Shown: piece by piece, positions 10,301 to 16,953 of the stretch
How the letters are laid out: the number at the start of each line of letters is the position of its first letter
Numbering within the stretch: the first letter of the stretch is position 1
NCBI RefSeq assembly: GCF_013408445.1
Contig: NZ_JACBZL010000001.1
Coordinates: 1,798,001 to 1,862,000 of the forward strand
Reading direction: 5' to 3'
DNA: 64,000 nucleotides
From: Corynebacterium tuberculostearicum
GTDB lineage: Bacteria > Actinomycetota > Actinomycetes > Mycobacteriales > Mycobacteriaceae
Notes under the pieces: generated by a model
What the model saw: only the letters and a program-made list of their open reading frames with translations
What the model was told of the DNA's origin: nothing
Databases searched by the model: none
Position numbers and translations under genes: made by a program

Positions 10301-10727
10301 ACGGGGGGCCCGCCTGCGTGCCCTGGCCGCGGCGGTCGCACCGACGCTCCTGGAGGACCTTGGGCTTTCCGGCGACCGGGTGACGGCTACGGAGTTTAAC
10401 TCGCTGCGCTCGCTCATCGATGCCCGCACCCGGTACCGGCCCGAGGGGCGGGTGAGGGAGGCGTTGTTCGTTCTCCCCGATGACGGCGAGGCCCACAACC
10501 ACGACCAGTGGCGGGACCACCTCGTCAATGACCTCTGCGTTGTCGGCGTCGCGGGAAACCACTATTCGTTCGTCCTCGGAGAGGATGCCGCGCTGACTGG
10601 GGCTCTCATCGGGGAGTACATCGAACGCCGGCGCCGGGCACCGGAAACGGATGACAGGGCAGTGGACCCGTCGTCCGATGGAATCGACCGGTCGCGGGAC
10701 CGGGGAAAGGAGATAGAAAGTGACTGA
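4395..10727 (+). CDS. Nonribosomal peptide synthetase: carrier-Cy-A(Cys)-PCP-Cy-PCP-TE
   Basis: A 2110-residue thiazoline-forming assembly line. Domains: N-terminal carrier (Ser57 in IPNSL); heterocyclisation domain 1 (about 135-560); adenylation domain (about 570-1055); carrier (Ser1135 in GGDSL); heterocyclisation domain 2 (about 1227-1650, DMIIGDGAS at 1361); carrier (Ser1747 in GYDSL); thioesterase (GWSLGG Ser1891, candidate His2056). Aligning the A domain to GrsA by eye gives the pocket code D-L-Y-N-L-S-L-I-W-K, the cysteine code known from yersiniabactin and pyochelin synthetases. With a single A domain, it must charge both PCPs. Predicted product is acyl-thiazoline-thiazoline acid, perhaps modified by the reductase and methyltransferase of the operon. 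Cy1 has Asn261 where the first Asp of DxxxxD is usual. An alternative ATG at 4401 has better spacing to TGAGG. Confidence 0.93.
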   Translation: MTMTNETIAPAAASTAVGGTRTGARVAPERLSESIADAIGVHLDSADVKLRDHIPNSLTFLQMLLALEDEYGVSIDYAAMDPGATVADLAATIDAARGGADAGSAACAAADPAAATDESDDGGAGKNGADPADAVPLNPIQTAYLLGADEDIELGGQATYIYAESRHDHPLPQVEEAVQAVFGRHDVLFHRLDVDAGVLSPTGACLATVEVVGSGDDVDAAVGEIRRDMRTAARSSNEDGPMVAARLLADAGGCRMFIYFNMIVMDAGSVYLFFDELESLLAGESPAPASRYGDAVAAISARRRDGKRPEDLAYWEKKAADLPRRPEFPAAVEGGDDWSTRRLGTVLDAEVTAKLGERARRIGVTLSSLVMAVNAAVVCRWLPESALTVNVTVSERSGLAAGTRVMGDFTSSMLVGVDAGRAATIDGLAEVIDLDIREGLSHRGVSGVEVLQRFLRDAANQSQATAPVVFTSYLGGERGSGRSPVIERVYTQTAQVCLDIQVMPASGGMALSWDVVDDYFPAVDAMFGAVAEALDVVAEGGEALPIRHAETEGAVARYNDAAGPIHDDTLVSLVESACAATPDAPAVRLAARGISYTYAEVWARAGRIARQLSDSGVEAGDAVIVRYTKHPDDIVNMVGVLRAGAAFVPVDAGMPTQRQEYVVEASGAAGPILDTGMIDELDQSGVAGVGKPAAAEVCDRAGSAGAHSSPGTAPDDLAYVIFTSGTTGRPKGVRISHRNCVNTILDVNRRYGVTSADRIIGLSSLGFDLSVYDVFGAFAAGATVTMVGDERDADEILDVLREERVTLWNSAPALLELALVRAADDDVFPDVRTVLLSGDRIAAGLPARAMAMFPNASINSLGGATEGSIWSIHCPLQRDSLENRIPYGYPLANQGIHVLAPDGVHCPVGVPGEIHISGLGVAQGYAADPERTAAAFGHVPGIGRCYRTGDVGMFNAEGFVEFLGRRDRQVKIAGFRVELGEIESVLERSGLVTASMAAVVESGDRGLLACLYVPADDMTGSRDAVRAELARCLPAYMVPTVLLPVAHLPVTVNGKLDQEEIRRHVGAAGGGATADSEAAGVGAGAVGAPGSVADPGAIELVSGVFDEILGEAPSTGAADPTCGAGESFFHRGGDSLQFQVMMRAIRQKTGVRLRFRDVIADPTIAHIAGLVSEAMRESRAESEDVAEAMSSPDCAVGAGSAAGGARECSASAHGKDPVEQFGDDPHAPFPLTDMQKAYYVGRNSGFELGGVTEHYYIESVTEPGIDIDRLEEALDNLIRRHPMLRVVFTAQATQRILPEVPRYRIDVADYRAADEATVVEAVRRKRDELSHQVFDLGSWPLFHLSAFALPDGRHRLFFSVDMIIGDGASQRIFIDDLDKLYRGMELPPVTGDYRTYVLEMKRREASAVGRGEETLTRTVVEEFPPGNTLPSSGAAADVDVPRMRRLTYTFTAAETALLRERASAADGSVSALLLACYATSLSLWSRGDSVGINITTYNRDPEIADVAGVFGDFTGVILMPVKAAADHDLRWWTAELRDRLLGHMAAGYSGVSLLGAIARHRGLPVGQAVAPFVYTSLLFGEGSAAGDGSGRDAHVLGDVDYAISQTPQVLLDNQVMEVDGRINVAWDFVEQILKPELVEDIFDHYIRSVSGFAGGCPEAAPLSVGQVRHLRLAVGGTSSGGGAIDDGVSGASSAERDRSGAISRIASGDLLGRARGYLTVITGMVRADLGGAEAGADDDLFLLGYDSLGFVKLMQRIQDITGASVPLAEALAKPTPRGVAELVDQSTATPTDRRDADDPGASAADRSLVLLRSGDEARPIFLVHGGFGTVDIYRDLALAIPGGGQVWGVGFAEFERPFPHATGIGDIAAHYSGRVREVLVDGAAPAIVGWSLGGTIAAEMVLRLADLDPALVFLDSLAPGIAVDVGDFDAESEKGLLSRVVPSIANLPHGTPVSRLWAEFDGVDETDGERGARLRALAAAVAPTLLEDLGLSGDRVTATEFNSLRSLIDARTRYRPEGRVREALFVLPDDGEAHNHDQWRDHLVNDLCVVGVAGNHYSFVLGEDAALTGALIGEYIERRRRAPETDDRAVDPSSDGIDRSRDRGKEIESD

Positions 10728-11898
10728 CCGACGAAACGGCGGGGAAGCACGGGACCGCGACGGGGGCGAACCCGTGAAAGTGCTGGTGGCCGGAGGTACC
10801 GGCGTCACCGGACGGCTCGTCCGGGGGATGCTCGGCGTCGTCGACGGGATTGAGCTGGCCTACACTTCCCGGCAGAAACCGGACGATGGCCCGGGGCGGC
10901 ACTTCCCGCTGAGGATCGCCGCCGGCCACAACGAGATCTGCAGGGTCTTCCGCAAACACGATTGGGTGGTCAACTGCACCGGCCCGTTCGAGGTGCATGC
11001 AGACTCACTCGCCCGTGCTTGCATCGACTCAGGCACCGGGTACATCGACGTCAACGATTCGATCGACGCCCGCCGCGCAATCATGGCCCTCGACGGGGAT
11101 GCTCGGCGGGAGGGGGTTCCCGTGCTCACCGGGTTCGGCCTGTGCCCGGGCTTGTCGACGGCCCTGTTGATGCTCGGGGCCCGCGCTGCGGGGGCCGAAG
11201 AGGTCCGCGATGTGCGGGTCGATCTGCGAATTGGCGCCGACCAGGAATCCGGGGCCGCGTCGGTCGAGTCGATGTTCCGGACCATTCGCGGCGGATACCG
11301 CGCGATGCTCGGCGGCGCCATCGTCGAAGTGCGGCGCAACCTGGTGTCGTCGCAAAGCGGAATCGGCTACGAATGCCCGGACATCGACGTCGTACGCGAG
11401 GTGTGCCCCTCGATCCTCGGATATTCCTACCACGTCGCCTTCGATGCTCTCCCCGATGAGTCGGTGGAGAAGATCCGCACGTCGAGACTGTACGCGATGC
11501 CCGTCGTCTCCGGTCTGCTCGCCCGTCTCGGGGCGGCCGTGACGTCGCGGAAGGCGCGGGCGAAGGGCACTCCGCAACCCGCCGAGCTGGTCGTCGCACT
11601 GTCCTCCGCCGGCGCGGGCGATGCGGGGTCGGCGGCCGAGACAACCGTCGTCCGGGCGACTGGCCCGGGTTCCTACAAAATGACCGCGGCCATTGCCGCC
11701 GCCACCGTTGCGTCGGTCGCGGGGAAGCCGGTCGCGCCGGGGTGCCGGGATCTCGTCGGCCACCCCCGGCTCCTCGAACCGGTCCTCGCCTTCGCCCGCG
11801 ATGCGGGCATCCATATCGAAACGCCGCATGACAACCCGACCACGGGGCCACTGCCGGCAGCGGCCCAATGCGACACTAAAGAAAAGGAGAAACGATGA
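10720..11898 (+). CDS. Saccharopine-dehydrogenase-like NAD(P)-binding oxidoreductase
   Basis: A 392-residue protein with an N-terminal Rossmann motif (VLVAGGTGVTGRLV) and the sequence course of saccharopine dehydrogenase-like oxidoreductases (DWVVNCTGPF, GTGYIDVND, GFGLCPGLSTAL). The GTG start follows GGAAAGGAG at 8 bases and overlaps the NRPS stop. In pyochelin and yersiniabactin pathways a reductase converts one thiazoline to a thiazolidine on the assembly line, but those enzymes (PchG, YbtU) belong to a different family. Position suggests this protein does an equivalent reduction of an enzyme-bound intermediate, which is inference. A role on the released product or precursor is also possible. 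Confidence 0.7.
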   Translation: MTDRRNGGEARDRDGGEPVKVLVAGGTGVTGRLVRGMLGVVDGIELAYTSRQKPDDGPGRHFPLRIAAGHNEICRVFRKHDWVVNCTGPFEVHADSLARACIDSGTGYIDVNDSIDARRAIMALDGDARREGVPVLTGFGLCPGLSTALLMLGARAAGAEEVRDVRVDLRIGADQESGAASVESMFRTIRGGYRAMLGGAIVEVRRNLVSSQSGIGYECPDIDVVREVCPSILGYSYHVAFDALPDESVEKIRTSRLYAMPVVSGLLARLGAAVTSRKARAKGTPQPAELVVALSSAGAGDAGSAAETTVVRATGPGSYKMTAAIAAATVASVAGKPVAPGCRDLVGHPRLLEPVLAFARDAGIHIETPHDNPTTGPLPAAAQCDTKEKEKR

Positions 11899-12938
11899 CG
11901 GATCAAGCTGAACGGGGTGCGGCGATCGTCGTCCGCGACCTCACGAAGAGCTACCCGATTGCGGGCAAAGCCGGCACCGCGCCCGAAGGCGGGGCAGGTG
12001 CTCCGCCGGACGGCGGGCGCAAGGGAAAGCGCGGCGCCCGGATGCGCAAGCATGTGCTCGACGGCGTGAGTTTCACCGTGCCCGCCGGGTCGATCGTGTC
12101 GTTCCTCGGCCACAACGGCGCAGGCAAGACCACCCTCATCCGAATCCTGTCGACGCTCATCACCGCAGACTCCGGCGAGGTGAGCATCTTCTCGCGCGAT
12201 GTGAAAGAGGATCCGGCGGGCGTGCGCGCCGACATTGCCACCACCGGCCAATTCGCGGCGATCGACGAGAACCTCACCGGCCGGGAGAACCTGGAGTTCT
12301 TCGGGCGTCTGCGCGGACTCGACCGCGCCGACGCGGCCGCCCGCGCGACGGAACTGCTCGCGCAATTCTCGCTCGCGGACAGTGCCTCGACGTTGGCGTC
12401 GGCCTATTCGGGTGGCATGCGGCGCCGCCTCGACATCGCCGCGTCGCTGTGCGTCGTGCCCAGGTTGCTGTTCCTCGACGAACCCACGACGGGGCTGGAC
12501 CCGGTCAGCCGCGAAGAGTTGTGGGGCTTCATCCGGCAACTGCGGGACGACGGAATGACCCTGGTGCTGACCACCCAGTACCTGGAAGAGGCGGAGGCGC
12601 TGGCAGACCACGTCCATCTGCTCAAGGACCGCCGCATCGTCGCCAGCGGAACGCCGGAGGAATTGCGTCGCGACTTCGGGTCGCACGTGCTCCGCGTGTC
12701 CTTCGCCACCGCCGCCGGGGCGGAGGCATTCGCCCGCTGCCTAAGGGGAGCGTGTCTGGACCGCGCCCGCGTCGCGGGGAAGATGGTGTCCCTCGACGTC
12801 GACCCCGGACCGCAGGTCCTCGAGGCGGTGGCGCGGGCGATGGAGGCCTCGGAAGCGTTGCCGGATTCGCTGAGCGTGTCGCCGCCCACCCTTAACGAGG
12901 TGTTCATATCGATGAACGCGGGGGGTGCGGCGCGATGA
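11895..12938 (+). CDS. ABC transporter ATP-binding protein (DrrA-like exporter)
   Basis: A 347-residue nucleotide-binding protein: Walker A GHNGAGKTT (about 72-80), signature YSGGMRRRLD, Walker B LLFLDEPTTGLDP and a C-terminal extension typical of DrrA/ABC-2 drug exporters. A Gly/Lys/Arg-rich insert of about 30 residues lies before the Walker A strand. The ATG overlaps the preceding stop (ATGA) and follows AAAAGGAGA. It is coupled to the two ABC-2 permease genes that follow, so the three should form one export pump. The likely cargo is the metabolite made by the upstream NRPS, inferred from position. Confidence 0.85.
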   Translation: MTDQAERGAAIVVRDLTKSYPIAGKAGTAPEGGAGAPPDGGRKGKRGARMRKHVLDGVSFTVPAGSIVSFLGHNGAGKTTLIRILSTLITADSGEVSIFSRDVKEDPAGVRADIATTGQFAAIDENLTGRENLEFFGRLRGLDRADAAARATELLAQFSLADSASTLASAYSGGMRRRLDIAASLCVVPRLLFLDEPTTGLDPVSREELWGFIRQLRDDGMTLVLTTQYLEEAEALADHVHLLKDRRIVASGTPEELRRDFGSHVLRVSFATAAGAEAFARCLRGACLDRARVAGKMVSLDVDPGPQVLEAVARAMEASEALPDSLSVSPPTLNEVFISMNAGGAAR

Positions 12939-13687
12939 GTGCGACGTCGGTCGCGGCGTTCCTCCGTCGGGATCTGCTGCTGTTGCGACGCAACACCGCG
13001 TCGCTGATCTCCATGTTCGTCGTTCCTCCCCTCTTCCTGCTGTGCCTGTACGCGGTGTTTGGGTACTCAGCAGGGCAATCCGGCTTCGGGTACCTGCGTT
13101 TCGTGCTCGGCGGCTGCCTGTTCCAGGCGGCGATGTTCACCGCCGCGGCGTCGGCGATGGCGGTGGGACAGGACGTCGAATCCGGGCTCGTCGACCGTGT
13201 GCGCGTGTTGCCCGGGGCCACGGGCGGCTATGTCGCCGGCAGGCTCGCCACCGATGTGCTGCGGATGTCCGCGTCGATCGCGGCGCTGCTGATCGTCGCG
13301 TGGGCCTGTGGCCTCGACATGGCTCTCGGTGACGTCGCGTGGACAGTCCTGTGGTCACTGCTCGCTGCCGCGGTCCTGTCCCTGGTCACGGACGGGGTGA
13401 TCCTGATGGTGCCCGCTCCGGTGTCGACGGCCTCATCGATCCAGGCGCTGGAAATGCTGCTGCTCATGTTCTCCACCGCGTTCATTCCGACGACCGCTGT
13501 GGACGGCTCCCTGCGCGACATCGTGCGCCACATGCCTTTTTCGCCGGTGATCGAGGTGATCAGGGCGGCGTCCCCGGGCGCCTTCCCGAATCACGCCGGG
13601 GAAGAGGCCGCCCTGTGGCTCGGTGTCGCGACGGTCGTCGGAATCGTCCTGTTCATCCGCCTGTTCACCTCGAGGAGCGAATCATGA
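12935..13687 (+). CDS. ABC-2 type exporter permease, first subunit
   Basis: A 250-residue protein with about six hydrophobic segments, for example LISMFVVPPLFLLCLYAVFG, AALLIVAWACGL and a final ATVVGIVLFIRLF helix. It has the charged N-terminal amphipathic stretch (FLRRDLLLLRRNTASL) typical of DrrB-like permeases. It overlaps its ATPase gene by ATGA and is followed by a second, similar permease gene in the same arrangement, so the membrane part of the pump is probably a heterodimer. The substrate is not shown by the sequence; the operon points to siderophore export. Confidence 0.8.
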   Translation: MSATSVAAFLRRDLLLLRRNTASLISMFVVPPLFLLCLYAVFGYSAGQSGFGYLRFVLGGCLFQAAMFTAAASAMAVGQDVESGLVDRVRVLPGATGGYVAGRLATDVLRMSASIAALLIVAWACGLDMALGDVAWTVLWSLLAAAVLSLVTDGVILMVPAPVSTASSIQALEMLLLMFSTAFIPTTAVDGSLRDIVRHMPFSPVIEVIRAASPGAFPNHAGEEAALWLGVATVVGIVLFIRLFTSRSES

Positions 13688-14421
13688 TCGACGCCATTTT
13701 CGTGCATCTGCGGCGCATCGTCCACACTTGGCTGCGGCGCCCTGACTTCTGGTTCATGACGTTCATTGCTCCGCTCGTGTACCTGTTCATCGTCAACCGC
13801 ATGTTCGGTAGCCTGGTCAGGCAGCTCACCGGAGAGTTCGAACTCCGGAACGCGGTCATCCTTGTCGTAACGGCGTGGGCGTTCATCTTGGCCATCACGG
13901 GATCGTCCACCGTGTTCGTTGAACGCAGCAATGGCCTCCACGAGCGGTTGATCACAATGCCGGCACCGTACGCGGCCGTGCCGACCGCACGGATAATCGC
14001 CGAGTTCATCCGGATCATGGCGATGACGATCGTCGTCGCGGCGGTGGCCGCCTTGCTTTCCGACGGCCCCCTGGAGGTGTCCTGGTGGTGGAGGATCACG
14101 GTGACCGGCGCGATGGTTGCCGCGGCGGCCGCATGCACCGGCACGTACATCGCGTTCTCCATCACCAGCCCCCAGGGATCCGTGGCCCTTATCCCGTTGA
14201 TAATCGTTGCGATGTTCGTCAACACGGTGCTCATGCCCGCCGACCACTTCCGTCCCCTCCTGCGCGGAATCGCCGGGCACACCCCCGTATCTGCGGCCGG
14301 CGAGGCCGTCAACGGTACCGGGGCTGCGGGTCTGGTGGTCTGCGCGGCCTGGTTCTTTGGTATCGCCGTGCTCGCGGCGTGGGGCATCGCCGTGAAAACG
14401 AGGCCGGGGGAGTCTGCATGA
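13684..14421 (+). CDS. ABC-2 type exporter permease, second subunit
   Basis: A 245-residue membrane protein with about six hydrophobic segments (FMTFIAPLVYLFIVN, VILVVTAWAFILAITG, GLVVCAAWFFGIAVLAAWGIAVK). It resembles DrrB-type permeases, including the sequence FVERSNGLHERLITMP that contacts the ATPase in such pumps. The ATG at 13684 overlaps the previous stop and follows GAGGAG, so it is chosen over upstream in-frame starts. It completes a three-gene exporter cassette inside the metallophore operon. It is distinct in sequence from the first permease, which argues for a heterodimer rather than a recent duplication. Confidence 0.8.
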   Translation: MIDAIFVHLRRIVHTWLRRPDFWFMTFIAPLVYLFIVNRMFGSLVRQLTGEFELRNAVILVVTAWAFILAITGSSTVFVERSNGLHERLITMPAPYAAVPTARIIAEFIRIMAMTIVVAAVAALLSDGPLEVSWWWRITVTGAMVAAAAACTGTYIAFSITSPQGSVALIPLIIVAMFVNTVLMPADHFRPLLRGIAGHTPVSAAGEAVNGTGAAGLVVCAAWFFGIAVLAAWGIAVKTRPGESA

Positions 14422-14494
14422 CGGCCCGCGAATCCGAGCATCTAACCCGAAACCGCCGCGTGGACGCGGCCCACACACCCGGAGACAGAACCAG

Positions 14495-15178
14495 ATGAAG
14501 TCGATCGCCCAGATCGTCCAGAACAACCGCAGGCTCCTCGCGGCCTACGAGGACAAGGTCCAGCCGAGGTTCCTAAGCCGCTATGCGCGCGAACCGATGG
14601 ACGCCGCCGCCGTGTACCGGAAGCTCCGTGCGCTGGATCCCGGGCCGGATGCGCCGGCCCGGGTCCTCGACCTCGGTTGCGGAACCGGGTGGCTCGCCCG
14701 CACGCTCGCCGCTGAGTCTCGCTATCGCAGGGCGAACATCGTCGGCTACGACCTGTCGCCCAATGCGATCCGCATCGCCCGCGAACGCGCCGCCGCCGAC
14801 GGGCTCGGGGCCCGGACGGAATTCCACGTTGCCGACATCCTCACGCCGCTCGCGGGAGAGCCCGGCGGGGCCTGTGAAATCTGGGTGTGTGGCGCGCTCC
14901 ACCAAATGAAGGATGCGGGAGCCGCGCTCGGCAGGGTCTCCGGGCTGCTCGCCGACGGCGGCATCGCTTACGTGCAGACGTTCGTCGAGGATCCCGACGT
15001 GAACGAGCGGGTCGACATGGCCGTCATGGCGAAGATGGGCCACCGGGTGTTCCGGGGCAGCGAGCTCGAGGACCTCGCCGAAGCCAACGGGCTGAAGCTG
15101 GACGGAGCCTCACGCGCCGGCACGGTGTATTTCTGCACTCTCGCGAAGAAAAGCGCGATCGGGGAGGCGGGGAAGTGA
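14495..15178 (+). CDS. Class I SAM-dependent methyltransferase
   Basis: A 227-residue protein with motif I VLDLGCGTGWLARTLA followed by NIVGYDLSPNAIRIARERA and FHVADILTPL, the standard Rossmann-type SAM fold. It sits between the exporter genes and the YbtPQ-like transporter genes in the same orientation, with GGAGAC before the ATG and a 73-base gap upstream, the largest gap after the ligase gene. Pyochelin and yersiniabactin synthetases carry embedded methyltransferase domains and this NRPS has none. A free-standing enzyme methylating the ring nitrogen, a carbon or a hydroxyl is therefore plausible. The target cannot be read from sequence. Confidence 0.75.
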   Translation: MKSIAQIVQNNRRLLAAYEDKVQPRFLSRYAREPMDAAAVYRKLRALDPGPDAPARVLDLGCGTGWLARTLAAESRYRRANIVGYDLSPNAIRIARERAAADGLGARTEFHVADILTPLAGEPGGACEIWVCGALHQMKDAGAALGRVSGLLADGGIAYVQTFVEDPDVNERVDMAVMAKMGHRVFRGSELEDLAEANGLKLDGASRAGTVYFCTLAKKSAIGEAGK

Positions 15179-16953
15179 GCGCCGTGGACGGGACCGTCGG
15201 CCCGTGGTCGCTGCTCGCCCCGATCCGGACCCGGATGCGTGCGGTGGTCGCGTTGTCCGTCCTGTCGTCGGTGGCTACCGTCGCTTCGCTGGTCGGCATC
15301 ATCGACATCGCGATGACGTACCCGGAGGCCCCGGTGCATCGGACGTGGTTGGCCGTGGTTGTCATCGTCGTCGCCGCGACGGTGCGAATGGCTGCGGACG
15401 GCGCCGCCGGCATGCTCTCGCACCGGGCGGATAACGACCTGCAGCTCTACCTCCGGCGCCGGTTGGTTGCCCATATCCGGAAGCTGCCGCTGGGTTGGCT
15501 GGACGCCCGGCGCTCGTCGGGGATCATCGGGTCGGTTGAGAAGGACGTCGCGGCTGTCCACCAGCTCATGGGCCACACCGTCGGCGAGACCGTGGTGGCG
15601 GTGCTGGTTCCCCTGCTTTCCCTCATCGCGCTCGTCGCGGTCGATTGGCGGATCGCGGCGGTGGCGGTCGTCCCGGTGCTGGTCACCTTCGCCCTGATGG
15701 GCGTGATGATTTCGCGCGGAGCCGGTCTTCAGCGCGACTACGAGCGAGCCTCTGAAAAAGTGACGGCTGCGGTCATCGAGTTGGTGCGCGGCATCCCGGT
15801 GATGAAGTCCTTCGGACGCGCCAGCCAGGGCGCGGGCCGCTACGATGCCGCGGCGTCGTCGTTCGTCCGCGCGTGGTCCGCCTGGTCCCGGCAGTCGAAC
15901 ATCTATCTCGGGCTCATCGACGTGGTGACGTCCCCGATCACGGTCCTCGCAGTGGTGTGCGGCGCCGGCCTCGCTTTGAGGGACACCGCGGGCGGCAAAC
16001 CGGAGGGTCTCGTCGCCGGGCTGGTTCTCGGCCTTGGACTCTCCGCGGCGATCGTGAGGGTGGCTATGAACTCCGAACCCATCATCGCGGGGATCGCCGC
16101 CCTGAAGTCCATCGCGGAGGTGCTGGGCACGCCGCCGATCACCGAGTCCGCCGAGCCGGTGCCCGTGCACGGAGGCGCGCTCGAGGTCCGGAACCTGGTC
16201 TTCTCCTACGGGGATGGGCCGCGGGTCCTCGACGGGATGTCCGCGACGTTCGAATCGGGGGCCCTCACGGCGCTGGTGGGACCCTCCGGTTCCGGAAAGT
16301 CCACCGTCGCCCGGCTGTTGGCGCGTTTCCACGACCCTGTCGAAGGCTCGGTGCTGCTGGGCGGCGACGATCTTCGCGACATCGCCGTGCGCGACGTGCA
16401 CCGTTCGGTGTCGGTGGTGTTCCAGGATCCGCAGTTGCTCACGCTGCCCTTGCGGGAGAACATCCGGCTGGCCAGGAGAGACGCCACCGACGGCGAAATC
16501 ATGGCGGCCGCGAAGCTCGCGAACCTCGATACGGTCATCGCGGCGCTGCCGAAGGGCCTGGATTCGGTGGTCAACGTCGACGTAACCTTTTCCGGTGGTG
16601 AGGCGCAGCGCGTGGCCATCGCGAGGTCGATTGTCACGGACGCGCCGGTGCTCATCTTCGACGAGGCAACCGCTTACGCGGATCCGGCTTCCGAGGCCCT
16701 CATTCAGTCCGCAATCGAGCGTTTGGCTCGTTCGCGGACGGTGATCGTGATTGCGCACAGATTGAGCACGATCCGCAACGCTGACCGCATCCTCGTTCTC
16801 GATGGGGGAGCGGTCGCGGAGGCGGGCACCCACGACGAGTTGCTTGCGCGCGGTGGCCGCTACCGGGATCTGTGGCGCGCGTTCGCCCTCGACGACGAAC
16901 CATCCGCCCCGCGGGGCACTGAAGCAGACGATGAAAAGGCAGGGAACCGATGA
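15175..16953 (+). CDS. ABC transporter with fused membrane and ATPase domains (YbtP/IrtA-like)
   Basis: A 592-residue half-transporter: an exporter-type six-helix membrane domain (about 1-320), then an ATPase domain with Walker A GPSGSGKST (about 369), signature FSGGEAQR and Walker B LIFDEATAYADP. The signature is altered from LSGGQ, and the D-loop reads AYADPASE in place of the usual SALD. That pattern, as I recall it, is shared with the siderophore transporters YbtP/YbtQ and IrtA/IrtB, which use an exporter fold for uptake. The GTG start overlaps the methyltransferase stop. It pairs with the next gene, with which it overlaps by ATGA. Uptake of the ferric or other metal complex is the favoured role; export cannot be excluded. 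Confidence 0.8.
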   Translation: MSAVDGTVGPWSLLAPIRTRMRAVVALSVLSSVATVASLVGIIDIAMTYPEAPVHRTWLAVVVIVVAATVRMAADGAAGMLSHRADNDLQLYLRRRLVAHIRKLPLGWLDARRSSGIIGSVEKDVAAVHQLMGHTVGETVVAVLVPLLSLIALVAVDWRIAAVAVVPVLVTFALMGVMISRGAGLQRDYERASEKVTAAVIELVRGIPVMKSFGRASQGAGRYDAAASSFVRAWSAWSRQSNIYLGLIDVVTSPITVLAVVCGAGLALRDTAGGKPEGLVAGLVLGLGLSAAIVRVAMNSEPIIAGIAALKSIAEVLGTPPITESAEPVPVHGGALEVRNLVFSYGDGPRVLDGMSATFESGALTALVGPSGSGKSTVARLLARFHDPVEGSVLLGGDDLRDIAVRDVHRSVSVVFQDPQLLTLPLRENIRLARRDATDGEIMAAAKLANLDTVIAALPKGLDSVVNVDVTFSGGEAQRVAIARSIVTDAPVLIFDEATAYADPASEALIQSAIERLARSRTVIVIAHRLSTIRNADRILVLDGGAVAEAGTHDELLARGGRYRDLWRAFALDDEPSAPRGTEADDEKAGNR

